Source: JAVBOJ01 sp031550755
GTDB lineage: Bacteria > Bacillota > Clostridia > Oscillospirales > UBA929
Reading direction: 5' to 3'
Assembly (NCBI GenBank): GCA_031550755.1
Contig: JAVBOJ010000090.1
Location: forward strand, 1 to 16,418
DNA length: 16,418 bases
Shown piece by piece: positions 14,607 through 16,418 of this stretch; positions within the stretch are counted from its first letter, which is position 1; every line of letters starts with the position of its first letter. A model generated the notes under the pieces. The model did not search any database. It saw only the letters and a program-made list of their open reading frames with translations, and was not told where the DNA came from. The translations under genes and the position numbers were made by a program.

Positions 14607-14954
14607 ATGGCGTTTTTAATTGTTGCGGGTTTTGTAAAGGAAACCTTGCCGGCCGGCGAGGCCATCCTGTTTTCTCTTCTCGGTATGGCCATCGTGTTTT
14701 TTGTGCTGGCCGCGCTCATCGGAGTCATCAAACTGCTGTCGATGCTGCTGCGGCGAAACAAAAAAGACGCGGGGGCCACCGCCGCGCCGGTGGCTGAAAT
14801 TCCGCGCAAAGTCCCCGCGCCCGGCTCGCTGGGCGAATTGAAACTGCACAATGTAGATGACCAAACCGCCGCCATGCTGATGGCCATTGTCGCCGACGAA
14901 ATGAAGACGCCGCTGAATCAGCTGCGCTTCCTTTCGATCAGGCAGACAGACTAG
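14607..14954 (+). CDS. OadG-family small membrane subunit of the decarboxylase pump
   Basis: This 115-residue protein has one membrane helix at about residues 18-43, then a basic stop (LRRNKK), a linker, and a C-terminal DDQTAAMLMAIVADEMKTPL segment. The last resembles the C-terminus of clostridial OadG-like gamma/delta subunits. The subunit holds the alpha and beta chains together at the membrane. The start is ATG 14607; its GGAGG overlaps the oadA stop codon, with 6 bases of spacing. The gap from oadA is 10 bases, so translation is likely linked. The family is divergent, so I assign it from shape, C-terminal motif and place in the operon. Confidence 0.8.
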   Translation: MAFLIVAGFVKETLPAGEAILFSLLGMAIVFFVLAALIGVIKLLSMLLRRNKKDAGATAAPVAEIPRKVPAPGSLGELKLHNVDDQTAAMLMAIVADEMKTPLNQLRFLSIRQTD

Positions 14955-14967
14955 GAGGTTGATGGCA

Positions 14968-15336
14968 ATGAAATACAAAGTGACGCTGAACGGAAAAAAC
15001 TATGAGGTGGAAGTCGAAAAAGGCGAAGCCATCCTGATCGACGTACAGGACGCGCAAGCGCCCGCGCCGGTGGCCGCACCTGCGCCTGTGGCGGCGGCTC
15101 CTGCTCCCGTGGCCGCCGTGGCCGGGGAAACGGTCAAAGCGCCGATGCCGGGCACGGTTTTGTCGGTCAAGGTCTCGGCGGGTCAGCAGGTGAAGGCCGG
15201 GCAGCTGCTTCTTGTGCTGGAAGCCATGAAAATGGAAAACGATATCGTTGCCCCGCGGGACGCTGTGGTCACGCAGGTTCTGGCCGCGCAGGGCGCCACC
15301 GTCAACACCGGCGAAAATCTTTTCGTGCTGGGTTAG
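14968..15336 (+). CDS. Biotin carboxyl carrier protein of the decarboxylase
   Basis: This 122-residue protein carries the biotin that moves CO2 from the alpha to the beta subunit. A short N-terminal strand region (about residues 1-28) is followed by an alanine-proline-valine linker at about 29-53 with repeated PAPVAA units. The biotinyl domain shows APMPGTV and the EAMKMEND site with biotinylated K88. The ATG at 14968 is chosen since GGAGG ends 9 bases before it; the ATG at 14962 and TTG at 14959 are too close to it. The OadG-like gene stops 13 bases upstream. It has no carboxylase domain and resembles the separate MmdC/GcdC-type carriers of decarboxylase pumps. Confidence 0.93.
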   Translation: MKYKVTLNGKNYEVEVEKGEAILIDVQDAQAPAPVAAPAPVAAAPAPVAAVAGETVKAPMPGTVLSVKVSAGQQVKAGQLLLVLEAMKMENDIVAPRDAVVTQVLAAQGATVNTGENLFVLG

Positions 15337-15348
15337 GGGGAAGACTTC

Positions 15349-16418
15349 ATGAGTATGGTCGAAGTCTTAAAAAACCTCTGGAACGACTCCGGATTTAACC
15401 TCCTGTTTCAGGATTGGCGGCAGATTGTCATGATCGCCATTGCCTGTGTCCTGCTCTATCTCGGCATTGTGCGCAAATTCGAGCCGCTGCTGCTGGTCGG
15501 CATCGCCTTCGGTATGCTGCTGACCAACCTGCCCGGCGCGGGCATGTTCCACCCGGATCTGTTTGCCGGGGAGAGCGTCAGTTTCAGCAAGGTGCTCAAG
15601 GAAGGCGGTCTGCTGGATATTCTGTATATCGGCGTCAAGACCAATATCTACCCATCGCTGATTTTCCTCGGCGTGGGCGCGATGACCGACTTTGGCCCCA
15701 TGCTGGCCAATCCCAAGAGCCTGCTGCTGGGCGCGGCGGCGCAACTCGGCATTTACTGCGCGTTTTTGCTGGCGCTGAGTCTCGGCGGATTGTTTACGCC
15801 CAATGAGGCCGCCTCCATCGGTATCATCGGCGGCGCGGACGGCCCGACCGCCATTTTCCTGACCGGCAAGCTCGCGCCCGGACTGCTCGGCCCCATCGCC
15901 ATTGCGGCCTATTCCTATATGGCGCTGATTCCGATGATCCAGCCGCCCCTCATGCGGGCGCTGACCACCAAAAAAGAGCGCGAATGCAAGATGGAGCAGC
16001 TCCGCGAGGTCTCCAAGGCCGAACGCATTGTTTTCCCAATCGCGGTGTGTATTTTTGTCATCATCGTGCTGCCCTCCGTCGCACCGCTCATTGGGATGCT
16101 GATGCTCGGCAACCTGCTGCGCGAGTGCGGCGTTACCGGACGCCTGTCCGACACGGCGCAAAACGCCCTGATGAACATTGTGACCATCTTCCTGTCCATC
16201 AGCGTGGGCGCGACCACGGTCTACTCCAACTTCCTCACGGTGCAGACGGTCGCCATTATCGTGCTGGGGCTGATCGCCTTCTCATTCTCCACCGTCGGCG
16301 GCGTGCTGCTCGGCAAGCTGATGTACGTCCTGTCGGGCGGCAAAATCAACCCGCTCATTGGGTCGGCCGGCGTGTCGGCGGTGCCGATGGCCGCCCGGGT
16401 CTCTCAAGTGGAGGGACA
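15349..16418 (+). CDS. oadB: Oxaloacetate decarboxylase beta subunit, sodium pump (cut by window end)
   Basis: This integral membrane subunit decarboxylates carboxybiotin and exports sodium. The reading frame runs from ATG 15349 without a stop to the last base, giving 356 complete codons. The usual OadB length is about 375-430, so only a short C-terminal piece seems missing. Several long hydrophobic helices are present, such as IVMIAIACVLLYLGIV near the start. The catalytic region shows IIGGADGPTAIF with D164, matching the aspartate of the GGADGPT motif that binds sodium in OadB. YSYMALIPMIQPP and VSVSAVPMAAR-type segments fit the family. GGGGGA lies about 8 bases before the start, 12 bases after the biotin-carrier stop codon. 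It is the last gene seen. Confidence 0.93.
   Translation, partial: MSMVEVLKNLWNDSGFNLLFQDWRQIVMIAIACVLLYLGIVRKFEPLLLVGIAFGMLLTNLPGAGMFHPDLFAGESVSFSKVLKEGGLLDILYIGVKTNIYPSLIFLGVGAMTDFGPMLANPKSLLLGAAAQLGIYCAFLLALSLGGLFTPNEAASIGIIGGADGPTAIFLTGKLAPGLLGPIAIAAYSYMALIPMIQPPLMRALTTKKERECKMEQLREVSKAERIVFPIAVCIFVIIVLPSVAPLIGMLMLGNLLRECGVTGRLSDTAQNALMNIVTIFLSISVGATTVYSNFLTVQTVAIIVLGLIAFSFSTVGGVLLGKLMYVLSGGKINPLIGSAGVSAVPMAARVSQVEG

Noticed and set aside
13445..14887. Open frame of 480 codons on the minus strand opposite oadA
   Set aside because: Shadow of oadA and the OadG-like gene. It crosses their junction and lacks any recognisable domain.
15045..15125. Short GC-rich DNA repeat in the biotin carrier gene
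   Set aside because: It encodes the Ala-Pro-Val linker normal for biotin carriers. It is not a mobile repeat or CRISPR.

Overview
The window looks like part of the chromosome of a fermentative, low-oxygen Clostridia bacterium of the Oscillospirales/Ruminococcaceae kind. This is an inference. It rests on roughly 60% G+C by eye, strong GGAGG ribosome sites, clostridial-type sigma-A promoters, a CarD-IspD-IspF run, a DUF3343/EF2568-type cysteine desulfurase pair, and a split biotin-dependent sodium-pump decarboxylase operon. I see no phage, insertion sequence, CRISPR array, tRNA or rRNA. Most of the window is housekeeping or metabolic sequence.

Layout. (1) 1-1090: a UroD/MtaA-family, probably corrinoid-linked, methyltransferase on the + strand. 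Its ribosome site lies inside a perfect 14-bp hairpin, and it converges on pfkA at a shared terminator. (2) 1136-2701, minus strand: nrdR (ribonucleotide reductase repressor) then pfkA (6-phosphofructokinase), read from a promoter divergent from (3). (3) 2707-3813, plus strand: a single two-SIS-domain phosphosugar-binding protein with its own extended -10 promoter. (4) 9516-3846, minus strand: an operon of an FG-GAP/VCBS-repeat lipoprotein, an OmpR-type response regulator, a membrane histidine kinase and RecG helicase, with ATGA and GTGA overlaps at two of the junctions. (5) 13050-9588, minus strand: carD, a hairpin, ispD-ispF (MEP isoprenoid pathway), then a DUF3343 putative S/Se carrier and a cysteine desulfurase, closed by a strong terminator. 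(6) 13002-16418, plus strand: an oxaloacetate-decarboxylase-type pump operon (alpha carboxyltransferase, small OadG-like subunit, separate biotin carrier, membrane beta subunit). The beta subunit runs off the window end.

How the genes may work together. The last operon would couple oxaloacetate decarboxylation to sodium export, with the biotin protein shuttling CO2 between the cytosolic alpha and membrane beta subunits. The lipoprotein, regulator and kinase probably form one envelope-sensing unit. The DUF3343 and desulfurase genes probably form one sulfur- or selenium-handling unit. The least explained items are the calcium-motif lipoprotein tied to a two-component system, the DUF3343/desulfurase pair behind a structured leader, and the hairpin over the first gene's ribosome site.
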